DNA of 64,000 nt from Massilia sp. erpn. GTDB taxonomy: Bacteria > Pseudomonadota > Gammaproteobacteria > Burkholderiales > Burkholderiaceae_D. The position numbers were made by a program, and so were the translations under genes. Location: the NCBI RefSeq assembly GCF_024400215.1, contig NZ_CP053748.1, positions 3,224,001 to 3,288,000 of the forward strand, written 5' to 3'. Positions 54,637-62,905 of the stretch are shown one piece after another. A model generated the notes under the pieces. That model made no database searches and was not told the DNA's origin. It saw nothing but the letters and a program-made list of their open reading frames with translations. Each line of letters starts with the position of its first letter. The stretch's first letter is position 1.

Positions 54637-55836
54637 ATGGCAGCCGATGACGACGAGGACGATTACGAAGCCTTCCTGCATATCGTGCATGTTTCGGACA
54701 TGCATTACCGCGATGGCGGCGGGCGCGAGGACCATGAGGCCGAGGAGGCCGTGCGCAAGCTGGCCGCCGGCTTGCGTGGACTGGGGGCGCGGGAACGCGC
54801 CGACAGTCTGTTGCGGCTGTGGCACCAGGGCTTGGCGGGCCACGATCCCTGGGCGCATGACCGCATGCGAAGTTTTTTGCGCAAGCTGGTGAAGGACCGC
54901 CAGTTCCAGGATGGCGAGATCTGGCTGGTCGATACGGGCGACCTCAGTTCCATGGGCGATCTGGCCTCGCTGGAAGCGGCGCACGACCATTTGCAGCAAT
55001 ACTGCAATATCCTGCATGCCAGCCAAATGCTGACCCTGTATGGCAACCACGATGCCTGGCCAGGCTGTTTTCCGGCGCGCGCCACGCCGGAAGCCCTGCA
55101 TGCGCACCGCACGGGCATGCGCGATACGCTTTTTCCATCGGCATGGCCGCTGGCGCCGCTGAGCATTCCGATCCCGCATACGGAATCGCGGGTGCTGCTG
55201 CATGCCGTGAGCAGCGCCATCGATGACCGGTTGCATAACAGCTTTGCGGTCGGAAAAGTCGGCATTGACCCCAACTGGCTATCGTGGCAGGAGGGCGTGA
55301 ATCAGTTGCAAAAGCTGGCCTACGACGCCGAGAGCCGCTGGCATGACGATGGCGTGACGCGCGATTTCCGTATTCTGGCCGTGCACCATCCTATTCATTT
55401 CCCCGAACGGCCCAGCCATACCCTGCATCTGTCCAACGATAAGGAAGTGGCGCAGGCGCTGATCCGTTTTGGCGACAAGAACCGCGGCAAGCTGGCCCAG
55501 CTGATTCTCAGCGGCCACACGCATGTGACGTTTCCACCGCTGGGCAAGCTGCCGCGCGAGGTGGCGGCACGCGTGTATGAGCCGCTGCGGGGCGGCCAGC
55601 TGCAATTGATCGCCGGTTCGCTGCTGCAAGCGGCCTACCGTGAGGATGGGGTGAGCGGGCTGCCGGAGGCGCCGTCGCAGGAATTCCAGGTATTGAGCTT
55701 TTTTGCCGCGCCGCATAATGCGCGGCGCCAGCTGGTGATCGAGCGCAGGGTGGCCTGCCGCCACAACCAGTCTGGCGACTACGCCTTCCAAGCGCTGAAA
55801 TCGGGGCGGGTGGAGGCGGTCGCCATGCTGTATTGA
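54637..55836 (+). CDS. Calcineurin-like metallophosphoesterase
   Basis: 399-residue predicted phosphoesterase. The dimetal motifs are present in order: HVSDMHYR (Asp21, His23), TGDLSS (Asp102), YGNHDAW (Asn137, His138), AVHHPIHF and LSGHTHVTF. An acidic N-terminus (DDDEDDYE) precedes the domain. It could act on a nucleotide, nucleic acid or phosphoprotein; the substrate cannot be inferred. It is 20 bp downstream of the sigma-like gene and probably co-transcribed, and it converges on the unknown helical gene 6 bp away. Confidence 0.85.
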   Translation: MAADDDEDDYEAFLHIVHVSDMHYRDGGGREDHEAEEAVRKLAAGLRGLGARERADSLLRLWHQGLAGHDPWAHDRMRSFLRKLVKDRQFQDGEIWLVDTGDLSSMGDLASLEAAHDHLQQYCNILHASQMLTLYGNHDAWPGCFPARATPEALHAHRTGMRDTLFPSAWPLAPLSIPIPHTESRVLLHAVSSAIDDRLHNSFAVGKVGIDPNWLSWQEGVNQLQKLAYDAESRWHDDGVTRDFRILAVHHPIHFPERPSHTLHLSNDKEVAQALIRFGDKNRGKLAQLILSGHTHVTFPPLGKLPREVAARVYEPLRGGQLQLIAGSLLQAAYREDGVSGLPEAPSQEFQVLSFFAAPHNARRQLVIERRVACRHNQSGDYAFQALKSGRVEAVAMLY

Positions 55837-55842
55837 GCGTTG

Positions 55843-56484
55843 CTAGCGGTTGCCCAGCTGCTCCATGCGGGCCGCTTCAAGCTCGCGTTTGGACTGGCGG
55901 CTGCGGGCGCCGGGCGTCATTGGCTGAAGGCGGGCCTGGGCCAGGCGCTGCAGGCGGCTGAGCAGATGATAGGTCTGCTGCGAGTCGAGGTAGTAGCGCG
56001 AGCAGGCCAGCTCCAGCTGGCGCCGCCGGGTACTGACGTACTCGTCGCGGAATTCGGCCAGCAGATGCGTGCCATCGTCGAGGCGACGCGCCTCGTCGTC
56101 GGCGAGGTCGGTCCAGAAGGCGGCCATGGTGAAGGCCAGATCCTGGCTGCGTGCGCGCAACCAAGCGTCATCGTCCAAGGGGGCGATGTGTTCGACGGTG
56201 GGACGCTGCAGCTCGCCGGCCAGCTGTTGCCGCAGCTGCCGCAGTTCGTCGTCGAGTTCTCCCTCTTGCTGATCGGCAAGCAGGCTGCGCAGCAGGCCGC
56301 CCACCTCGTCGGCGAGATCGTCGGCACTGGCCTTGGCGGTCTGGCTCAGCGATTGTACGGTGGACTTGAAAGCATCGTAAGCATAGGGGAGTAATGCCTG
56401 ACTGAGCGACTGGATGGATTGCTGGCGCAAGGCTGTCCTGGCCGGGTTTTCCATCAGCTCTTCAGGGATGTAGTTGCGTTTCAT
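55843..56484 (-). CDS. Uncharacterised helical protein
   Basis: 213-residue all-helical, charged protein rich in Leu, Ala, Gln, Arg and Asp, with predicted coiled-coil in the centre (DELRQLRQQLAGELQRP) and an Arg-rich end. No signal peptide, membrane segment or known domain was recognised. It stops 6 bp from the metallophosphoesterase stop, convergently. The close packing may be meaningful but is not evidence of joint function. Confidence 0.7.
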   Translation of the reverse strand: MKRNYIPEELMENPARTALRQQSIQSLSQALLPYAYDAFKSTVQSLSQTAKASADDLADEVGGLLRSLLADQQEGELDDELRQLRQQLAGELQRPTVEHIAPLDDDAWLRARSQDLAFTMAAFWTDLADDEARRLDDGTHLLAEFRDEYVSTRRRQLELACSRYYLDSQQTYHLLSRLQRLAQARLQPMTPGARSRQSKRELEAARMEQLGNR

Positions 56485-56622
56485 GCCATAAACCTTTCAT
56501 TCGGTAAGCGTTCACATTGCGACTCCTTTCGCCACAGGGGCCTTAGCTCCGTTTTTTGGGGAGCACCTAGGTATATCGCTTGAACCGCCCGGCCGTGACA
56601 TTATTTCGTTTTTTTCGTTGGC

Positions 56623-57099
56623 TTAAGCCGTCTCCTCATTATGGTTCACCAGCAGCCGGGCGCCAGGGCCTTGTGTACCCAATTCATCGCAAGGATTGCG
56701 TAAACGGCAATTTTCCACCGAGAGGCAGCCGCAGCCGATGCAGTCGCCAAGCTGGTCGCGCAATTTGCTCAGGGTGGCGATCTTTTCGTCGAGTTCGGCC
56801 TGCCAGCGGCGCGACAGCCTGGCCCAGTCGGCCGCGTTGGGCGTGCGCCCGGCCGGCAGCTCGGCCAGGGCTTGCTGGATGGACGCAAGGGAAATGCCGA
56901 CCCGCTGCGCCACCTTGATCACGGCCACGCGACGCAGCACGTCGCGCGTGTAGCGGCGCTGGTTGCCGGCATTGCGCTGGCTGCCGATCAGCCCTTTTTC
57001 TTCGTAGAAATGAATGGCCGAGACGGCCACGCCGCTGCGCCGCGCCACCTCGCCCACCGTCAGTTGCCGGCTGCATTCGGCCGGATCGCATGTGCTCAT
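56623..57099 (-). CDS. soxR: Redox-sensing transcriptional activator SoxR
   Basis: 158-residue MerR-family activator that senses redox-cycling compounds by a [2Fe-2S] cluster. The N-terminal helix-turn-helix is [20 protein letters not shown]; the cluster ligands are [12 protein letters not shown] (Cys120, 123, 125, 131), exactly in the SoxR spacing C-x2-C-x-C-x5-C. A SoxR-box palindrome lies 14 bp upstream, shared with the divergent SnoaL-like gene. No soxS homologue is adjacent, as usual outside enterics, where SoxR regulates target genes directly. Confidence 0.96.
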   Translation of the reverse strand: MSTCDPAECSRQLTVGEVARRSGVAVSAIHFYEEKGLIGSQRNAGNQRRYTRDVLRRVAVIKVAQRVGISLASIQQALAELPAGRTPNAADWARLSRRWQAELDEKIATLSKLRDQLGDCIGCGCLSVENCRLRNPCDELGTQGPGARLLVNHNEETA

Positions 57100-57109
57100 C
57101 AGAAAGTCC

Positions 57110-57140
57110 TTGACCTCAAGTTAAGTTGAGGTTTTACACT
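57110..57140 (+). promoter_or_regulatory. SoxR box within a 19-bp-spacer promoter
   Basis: CCTCAAGTTAAGTTGAGG (57114-57131) is a near-perfect palindrome equal to the SoxR consensus except at the centre. It is flanked by TTGACC (57110-57115) and TACACT (57135-57140) with a 19-bp spacer, the over-long spacing typical of MerR-family activated promoters. It points at the SnoaL-like gene. soxR itself starts just on the other side. Confidence 0.88.
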
Positions 57141-57174
57141 GCTTTGCAATTCAACGCAAGCACAGGAGAGCAGC

Positions 57175-57627
57175 ATGAGGGCTATCGACAATGTGGCGCG
57201 CAACAAGGCCGTGGTGCGCAAGCTGTATGAGGAATGTTTTAACCAGGAAAATCTGACCTTGCTGGACGAACTGATCGCGCCGGATTTCATTGGCAGCAAG
57301 GGCGAGCTGGGACCGCGCGAATTCGCCGCCACCGTGGCCTCGGTGCAGACCGGCTTTCCCGGCGTGCAGTTCCGCATCGAGGATTTGTTCGGCGAAGGCG
57401 ACCGCATTGCCGTGCGCTGGACCTTCAACGCGGCCCATGGCGGCCCGTTTGCCGGCGTCCCGCCCAGCAATGTGCAAGTGAGCCAGCAGGGCAATGTGAT
57501 TTACCAGTTGCGCGACGGCCGGATCACCCGCGCCTGGCTGCAGCTGGACCGGCTCGGCGTGCTGCAGCAGATCGGCGTGATGCCGCCCAGTTTCGCCGCG
57601 CCGCGGCCGGCCGCCGTGGCCGCGTGA
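57175..57627 (+). CDS. SnoaL-like / ester cyclase-type protein, predicted SoxR target
   Basis: 150-residue cone-fold (NTF2-like/SnoaL) protein. VRKLYEECFNQENLTLLDEL, FPGVQFRIEDLFGEGDRIAV and the final RAWLQLDRLGVLQQIGVMP fit ester-cyclase-type SnoaL members, which bind or modify small hydrophobic molecules. The SoxR-controlled promoter 35 bp upstream suggests a role in handling redox-active compounds such as quinones; this is inference from regulation. Confidence 0.85.
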   Translation: MRAIDNVARNKAVVRKLYEECFNQENLTLLDELIAPDFIGSKGELGPREFAATVASVQTGFPGVQFRIEDLFGEGDRIAVRWTFNAAHGGPFAGVPPSNVQVSQQGNVIYQLRDGRITRAWLQLDRLGVLQQIGVMPPSFAAPRPAAVAA

Positions 57628-57702
57628 AGAGGATGGCCGTATGGACCACAAGCAGTTCCTCGCCATGTGGCGGGACGATGTGCCGTGCAGCTGTGGCGTA
57701 GC

Positions 57703-58557
57703 TCAGCCGATGAACGAATCGAATTGCAGGTCGAATTCCTGCAAGGCTTTTTGCGCGTTCTGCATCTTCTTGCGGAACTCGGGACCGCGCTGCAGCGCCA
57801 GTCCCACCGCCAGCACGTCGATCACCACCAGGTAGGCCAGGCGCGCCGAAATCGGCGTGTAGGGATCGGTGTTGAAGATCAGGTCGATCGGAATCAGCAC
57901 CGTCGCCATCTCAGCCAGCGGCGTGCCGGACGGCGCCAGCACGATGACGTCGGCGCCGCCACGGCGCGCCAGCTTGACTGAACGCACCAGGGCCGGGCTG
58001 TTGCCGCGCTGCGAGATCGCCACCACGGCGTCGCCGGTGCGCAGCAGCGCGGCGGCGATGCTGTGGATGGCCGGGTCGGCGTAGGCCACGGTGGGCACGC
58101 CGGAGCGGAAGAATTTATGCTGGGCATCGGCCGCCACGATGCCGGACGTGCCCTGGCCGTAGAACTCGATCTTGCTGGCACGCGACAGGATGTCGAGCGC
58201 CTGCTGGATCGGCTCGGCCTGCAGATTATTGCGCAGGTCGAGCAGGGTGTTGATCGAGCGGCTGCAGATCTTGTTGACCAGATCGGCCGCCAGGTCGTCC
58301 TGGGTCGGCTGCTCGTTGAGGCCGGGCAGGGCCAGCGCCAGGCCTTGCGCCAGTTTCAGCTTGAACTCATGCCAGCCGTCGTAGCCCAGGGTGCGGCAGA
58401 AGCGCACCACGGTCGGTTCCGACACCTGGGCGTGCTTGGCCAGGCAGGTGATGTTTTCGTTCACCGTGCGCGACGGATTGTCGAGCACCGACAGGGCGAC
58501 CTTGCGCTCGGACTTCGACAGCGAGTCGAGCTGGGTGCGGATGGAATCGAGCAGCAT
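57703..58557 (-). CDS. hexR: Transcriptional regulator HexR
   Basis: RpiR-family repressor of glucose-6-phosphate and Entner-Doudoroff genes; responds to KDPG. 284 residues: an N-terminal RpiR helix-turn-helix (KSERKVALSVLDNPSRTV, HAQVSEPTVVRFCRTLGY) and a C-terminal SIS sugar-phosphate domain (IEFYGQGTSGIVAADAQHKF, GDAVVAISQRGNSPALVRS). The ATG overlaps the zwf stop (TGATG), so a ten-codon longer version was rejected. Its predicted operator sites lie upstream of zwf, pgi and edd, implying autoregulation through the zwf promoter. Confidence 0.94.
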   Translation of the reverse strand: MLLDSIRTQLDSLSKSERKVALSVLDNPSRTVNENITCLAKHAQVSEPTVVRFCRTLGYDGWHEFKLKLAQGLALALPGLNEQPTQDDLAADLVNKICSRSINTLLDLRNNLQAEPIQQALDILSRASKIEFYGQGTSGIVAADAQHKFFRSGVPTVAYADPAIHSIAAALLRTGDAVVAISQRGNSPALVRSVKLARRGGADVIVLAPSGTPLAEMATVLIPIDLIFNTDPYTPISARLAYLVVIDVLAVGLALQRGPEFRKKMQNAQKALQEFDLQFDSFIG

Positions 58558-60029
58558 CAGTCTTCCGGCAGCGCTTCTTCGCGCCACTGCAAACCGTCGC
58601 GGCCGATCAGGGCGCTGGCCGCCGCCGGACCCCAGGTGCCGGAGGCATAGGGCAGCGGGGCGCTATCATCCTGTTCCCAGTTGTTCAGGATCGGCTCGAC
58701 CCATTCCCAGGCCGCTTCCAATTCGTCGCCGCGCATGAACAGGGTCAGCTGGCCACGCAGCACGTCGAGCAGCAGGCGCTCGTAAGCGTCCATGCGCGGC
58801 ATCTTGAAGGTTTCGCGGAAGTCCAGTTCCAGCTCGGCCGGTTTCAGGCGCATGCCTTCGCCCGGCGTCTTGGCCATCAGGTTCATGCGCAGACCTTCGT
58901 CCGGCTGCAGGCGGATCACCAGGGAATTGGGCTGGAAGCTCGACGTCGGCTGGTTGAAGATCGAGTGCGGGATCTGCTTGAAGCGCACCACGATCTCGGC
59001 CAGCGAGTCGGCCATGCGCTTGCCGGTGCGCAGATAGAAGGGCACGCCGGCCCAGCGCCAGGTGTCGATTTCGGCCTTCATGGCGACGAAGGTTTCGGTG
59101 CGCGAGTGCTGCGGCGCATCCGGTTCGTCGCGGTAGCTCGGCACGGGCTTGCCGTCCACATGGCCGGCGCGGTACTGGCCGCGCACGATGTTTTGCGCCA
59201 GGGTGGTCGGGGTGAAGCGTTTCAGCGAGCGCAACACCTGCAGCTTGGCGTCGCGTACGGCGTCCGGTGCGATCGAGGTGGGCGGTTCCATGGCGACGAT
59301 ACACAGCAGTTGCAGCAGGTGGTTTTGCAGCATGTCGCGCAGGGCGCCCGAGGTGTCGTAGTAACCGATGCGGTTGCCTACGCCGAGTTTTTCGGCGATG
59401 GTGATCTGCACGTCGGAAATCCACTCGCGGCGCCACAGCGGCTCGAACAGGATATTGCCGAAGCGCAGAGCCAGCAGATTCTGCACGGTTTCCTTGCCGA
59501 GGTAATGGTCGATCCGGTAGATCTGCGACTCCGAGAAGACCTCGCCCACTTCGGCGTTGATCTGTTTGGCCGACGCCAGGTCGCGGCCCAGCGGTTTTTC
59601 CAGCACCACGCGCGAATTCGGCGTGGCCAGGCCGTTCTCTTTCAGGTTGTCGCAGATCTGGGCGAACAGGTGGGGCGGCGTGGCCAGGTAGTAGACGCGG
59701 GTGATGGCCGGATCGGCGCGCAGCGCCTCGACCAGGGGCGCGTAGGTGTTCGACTCGGTCGCGTTGAGCGACACGTAGACGATGCGCTTGGTGAAGCGCT
59801 CCCAGTTTTCGGCCGTGACGGCGGGCGATTTGATATGGGGTTTGGAGGTGGTGCTGACGGTGTTCAGGAAGTCTTCCTGGCAGCAGTCCTGGCGGCCGAC
59901 GCAGATGATGCGGGCCGAGGGCGGCAGGTCGCCGCAGACGTCGCGGCTGAACATCGCGGGCAGCAATTTGCGCATTGCCAGGTCGCCGCTGCCGCCAAAC
60001 AGAACCAGATCAAAATCGGTAAGTGCCAT
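58557..60029 (-). CDS. zwf: Glucose-6-phosphate 1-dehydrogenase
   Basis: Oxidises glucose-6-phosphate to 6-phosphogluconolactone with NADP+. The 490 residues show the nucleotide-binding LVLFGGSGDLAMRKLLPA and the active-site RIDHYLGKETVQNLLALRF (catalytic His in DHYLGK); also RVVLEKPLGRDL and GVPFYLRTGKRM. It is the first gene of zwf-hexR, with two HexR-like boxes within 75 bp upstream. Confidence 0.97.
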   Translation of the reverse strand: MALTDFDLVLFGGSGDLAMRKLLPAMFSRDVCGDLPPSARIICVGRQDCCQEDFLNTVSTTSKPHIKSPAVTAENWERFTKRIVYVSLNATESNTYAPLVEALRADPAITRVYYLATPPHLFAQICDNLKENGLATPNSRVVLEKPLGRDLASAKQINAEVGEVFSESQIYRIDHYLGKETVQNLLALRFGNILFEPLWRREWISDVQITIAEKLGVGNRIGYYDTSGALRDMLQNHLLQLLCIVAMEPPTSIAPDAVRDAKLQVLRSLKRFTPTTLAQNIVRGQYRAGHVDGKPVPSYRDEPDAPQHSRTETFVAMKAEIDTWRWAGVPFYLRTGKRMADSLAEIVVRFKQIPHSIFNQPTSSFQPNSLVIRLQPDEGLRMNLMAKTPGEGMRLKPAELELDFRETFKMPRMDAYERLLLDVLRGQLTLFMRGDELEAAWEWVEPILNNWEQDDSAPLPYASGTWGPAAASALIGRDGLQWREEALPED

Positions 60030-60055
60030 AATGTGTGAGTGCCGGTGGATTGTTT

Positions 60056-60070
60056 TGAAAATTTACTACG
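60056..60070 (-). promoter_or_regulatory. HexR-like box 1 upstream of zwf
   Basis: Minus strand CGTAGTAAATTTTCA, 27 bp before the zwf ATG. It shares the TGTAGTAAAWTTTCA pattern found four times near zwf, pgi and edd. Confidence 0.6.
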
Positions 60071-60087
60071 TAAATCTGCTTTTTGCA

Positions 60088-60102
60088 AGAAAAATTACTA
60101 CA
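60088..60102 (-). promoter_or_regulatory. HexR-like box 2 upstream of zwf
   Basis: Minus strand TGTAGTAATTTTTCT, 59 bp before the zwf ATG, in the 86-bp gap between the lactonase gene and zwf. Pairs with box 1 at 32-bp spacing, about three helical turns. Confidence 0.6.
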
Positions 60103-60115
60103 TTTCACCCGACTT

Positions 60116-61009
60116 TCAATCGCGGTAGGCGGCTTCTTCGCGGCCAGCCACGGCCACTTCCACTGCCAGCACGCGGCCGCTCAGCGGCAGCTGCGCCAGT
60201 TCGGCGGCGGGGCGCTTGCCGGCGCTGGTGATATACAGCGTGCGCAGTTCGGGGCCGCCAAAGGCCACCATGGTCGGGCAGCGCACGGGCAGGCGGATCT
60301 CGTCGAGCTGCTCGCCGGCCGGGGACAGCTTCAGCACGCGGCCGCCTTCGAACATCGCCACCCAGTAATTGCCTTCGCTGTCGACGGCCGCGCCGTCGGG
60401 ACGGCCGCCATAGCTGCTGCTGGCCTTGTCGGTGGAGAAGCGGCGCACATCGCGCTCATTCCATACCTGGCCGGTGAGCGGATCGAAATCGAAGCGGGTG
60501 ACGCGGTGGCTGGTGGTGTCGGCGTGGTACATGGTGCGTCCATCCGGGCTGAAACCGAGGCCGTTGGAGACCGTCATGCCGCCCGACCAGATCTTGCGCA
60601 GCTGGCCGCGCTCCAGGCAGTACATCTCGGCGGCCGGCTTGTCGCGCGGCTCGTAGATAGTGCCGCACCAGAAGCGGCCGGCGGCGTCGGTCTTGCCGTC
60701 GTTGAAGCGGGTGGTGGCCATGTCGAAGGGCGCGGGCGCCACTTCGCTCAGGACGCCGCTGTCGGTATCGAGATGGGCGAAGCCGCTGCGCAGGGCCACC
60801 ATCAGGCCGCCGCGCTCGGCGCGCGCGATGGCGGACGGTTCGCTCGCCATCTTCCAGCTGCGGCGCGCGCCGCTGGCCGGATGCAGGCGGTGGATGGCGA
60901 AGCCATCGATATCGACCCAGTACAGGGCTTGTTCGGCCGCATGCCAGAGCGGGCATTCGCCCACCACCATGGCCTCGTCGCAAACGGCGCGGATGCTGTA
61001 TTCGCTCAT
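60116..61009 (-). CDS. SMP-30/gluconolactonase family protein
   Basis: 297-residue six-bladed beta-propeller of the SMP-30/LRE-like lactonase family. Typical segments are VVGECPLWHAAEQALYWVDI, ARAERGGLMVALRSGFAHLD, TTRFNDGKTDAAGRFWCGTI, GMTVSNGLGFSPDGRTMYHA and GRPDGAAVDSEGNYWVAMFE; metal-binding Glu, Asn and Asp residues are in place. Between pgi and zwf it probably hydrolyses 6-phosphogluconolactone or gluconolactone, filling the place of a classical pgl gene; that substitution is inference. Confidence 0.9.
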   Translation of the reverse strand: MSEYSIRAVCDEAMVVGECPLWHAAEQALYWVDIDGFAIHRLHPASGARRSWKMASEPSAIARAERGGLMVALRSGFAHLDTDSGVLSEVAPAPFDMATTRFNDGKTDAAGRFWCGTIYEPRDKPAAEMYCLERGQLRKIWSGGMTVSNGLGFSPDGRTMYHADTTSHRVTRFDFDPLTGQVWNERDVRRFSTDKASSSYGGRPDGAAVDSEGNYWVAMFEGGRVLKLSPAGEQLDEIRLPVRCPTMVAFGGPELRTLYITSAGKRPAAELAQLPLSGRVLAVEVAVAGREEAAYRD

Positions 61010-61022
61010 ATCGTGTATCCCG

Positions 61023-62672
61023 TTACTGTACTTTGGCGGCTTTCGCCATCAGGATCAGGCCATTGGTCGAGCTGTCGTGGCGCGCCGGGTCGCTTTCGCC
61101 GGTCAGCTCGGACTCGATCTTCTTGGCCAGCACCTTGCCCAGCTCCACACCCCACTGGTCGAAGCTGGCGATATCCCACAGCACGCCTTGCACGAAAGTC
61201 TTGTGCTCGTAGAGTGCGATCAGGGCGCCCAGGGTGGCGGGGGTCAGCTGGTCCATCAGGATGGTGTTGCTGGGGCGGTTGCCGGGGAAGGTCTTGTGCG
61301 GCACCAGCGCTTCGATCTGCTCGGACGGGAGCTGTTGTGCGGCCAGTTCGGCGCGCACCTCGTCCGCAGTCTTGCCCTTCATGAAGGCTTCCGACTGGGC
61401 GAAGCAGTTGGCCAGCAGGGCGTCGTGGTGGCCGTCCAGGTCGTGGGTCGGGCGTAGCGCGGCGATGAAGTCGATCGGGATGATGTCCGTACCCTGGTGC
61501 AGCAGCTGGAAGTAGGCATGCTGGGCGTTGGTGCCGCACTCGCCCCAGACCACCGGGCAGGTCGGCGTGTCGACCGGCTGGCCGCTGCGCGTGACGCGCT
61601 TGCCGTTGCTTTCCATATCAAGCTGTTGCAGATAGGCCGGGAAGCGGTTCAGATCCTGATGGTAGGGCGCGATGGTCAGCGAGGTGGCGCCGAGGAACTG
61701 GCGGTTCCAGAAGCCGGTCAGGGCCAGCAGCACGGGCATATTCTGCTCCAGCGGCGCGGTGCGGAAATGCTCGTCCATCGCATAGGCGCCTTCCAGCAGG
61801 GTGCTGAAATAGCCGAAGCCCACGCTCAGCGCCACCGGCAGGCCGATGGCCGACCACAGCGAATAGCGGCCGCCGACCCAGTCCCAGAAGGGGAACATGT
61901 TCTCGGGATCGATGCCGAAGGCCCGCACGGCGGCGGTGTTGGTGGAAACGGCGACGAAGTGGCGCGCCAGATGCTCTTCCTTGGCCGAGGCCAGGAACCA
62001 GCGCCGCGCCGTATGCGCGTTGAGCATGGTCTCGGCCGTGGTGAAGGTTTTCGAGGCCACGATGAACAGGGTGGTGTCGGGCTTGACCTGTTCCAGCACG
62101 GCGTCCATATCGTGCCCGTCCACATTCGAGACGAAGTGCATCTTCAGGCGCGGATGGGCGTAGGAGCGCAGCGCCAGGCAGGCCATCTTCGGCCCCAGGT
62201 CGGAGCCGCCGATGCCGATGTTGACGATGTCGGTGATGGGCTTGCCGCTATGGCCGAGCCAGGCGCCGGCGCGCACGCGGTCGGTGAAGGCCTTGATGCG
62301 ATCCAGCACGGCGTGCACATCGGCGCCCACGTCCTGGCCGTCGACGATCAGCTGCTTGCCGCGCGGCATACGCAGCGCCGTGTGCAGCACGCTGCGGTGT
62401 TCGGTAAGATTGATTTTCTCACCGGCGAACATGGCGTCGCGCTGGGCTTCCACGCCGCGTTCGCGCGCCAGGTCGAGCAGCAGGGCGATGGTGCGGGTGT
62501 CGGCGCGGTTCTTCGAATAGTCGAGGAAGAGGCCGGCCGCGTCCGTCGTCATGGCCGGAAAGCGCTGGGCATCAGCGGCGAACAGCTGGCGCAACTGCCA
62601 GTCCTTGGCCTCGGCGGCGTGGGATTCGAGAGCCCGGAAGCTGGCGGTGGAGGTCAGGGGAGGCTGGCGCAT
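61023..62672 (-). CDS. pgi: Glucose-6-phosphate isomerase
   Basis: Interconverts glucose-6-phosphate and fructose-6-phosphate. The 549 residues carry the family signatures [14 protein letters not shown], the region [28 protein letters not shown] (catalytic area), and [20 protein letters not shown] and the C-terminal QWGVELGK. 13 bp upstream of the lactonase gene, so pgi and the lactonase form an operon. A HexR-like box lies 50 bp upstream. Confidence 0.97.
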   Translation of the reverse strand: MRQPPLTSTASFRALESHAAEAKDWQLRQLFAADAQRFPAMTTDAAGLFLDYSKNRADTRTIALLLDLARERGVEAQRDAMFAGEKINLTEHRSVLHTALRMPRGKQLIVDGQDVGADVHAVLDRIKAFTDRVRAGAWLGHSGKPITDIVNIGIGGSDLGPKMACLALRSYAHPRLKMHFVSNVDGHDMDAVLEQVKPDTTLFIVASKTFTTAETMLNAHTARRWFLASAKEEHLARHFVAVSTNTAAVRAFGIDPENMFPFWDWVGGRYSLWSAIGLPVALSVGFGYFSTLLEGAYAMDEHFRTAPLEQNMPVLLALTGFWNRQFLGATSLTIAPYHQDLNRFPAYLQQLDMESNGKRVTRSGQPVDTPTCPVVWGECGTNAQHAYFQLLHQGTDIIPIDFIAALRPTHDLDGHHDALLANCFAQSEAFMKGKTADEVRAELAAQQLPSEQIEALVPHKTFPGNRPSNTILMDQLTPATLGALIALYEHKTFVQGVLWDIASFDQWGVELGKVLAKKIESELTGESDPARHDSSTNGLILMAKAAKVQ

Positions 62673-62721
62673 AATATCCGTGTAGAAGAAATGGAATTTG
62701 TCTAACTATACAATAAAATCA

Positions 62722-62736
62722 GGTAAATTCACTACA
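62722..62736 (-). promoter_or_regulatory. HexR-like box upstream of pgi
   Basis: Minus strand TGTAGTGAATTTACC, 50 bp before the pgi ATG in the AT-rich pgi/edd divergent region. This copy has the best second half-site (TTACC against TTACA). Confidence 0.6.
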
Positions 62737-62865
62737 ATTCAATTGCGGGCAGCTGTTACATTGGTTTTCCGTGCTGCACATAATGAGTCTCAAAGGCAAT
62801 TTTGATTGCCATTCTGCCTAATCTGCTCAATCCTGCAGCACGTAAATACGCGGTTTACTGAAAAG

Positions 62866-62880
62866 TGTAGTAAAATTTCA
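62866..62880 (+). promoter_or_regulatory. HexR-like box upstream of edd
   Basis: TGTAGTAAAATTTCA, 26 bp before the edd ATG. A further partial copy (CAGTAAATTCATC) overlaps its right side. The 233-bp pgi/edd gap (62673-62905) is strikingly AT-rich and holds no gene. Confidence 0.62.
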
Positions 62881-62905
62881 GTAAATTCATCGATAAGGAA
62901 TGATT

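Noticed and set aside
57690..57760. tRNA-like sequence (GGCGTAGCTCAG and a T-arm-like GCAGGTCGAATTCCTGC)
   Set aside because: It lies at the 3' end of the hexR coding sequence and lacks a coherent acceptor stem and anticodon arm.
57641..57835. Small plus-strand open frame after the SnoaL-like gene
   Set aside because: Most of it overlaps the hexR 3' end on the other strand, and the product shows no known family.
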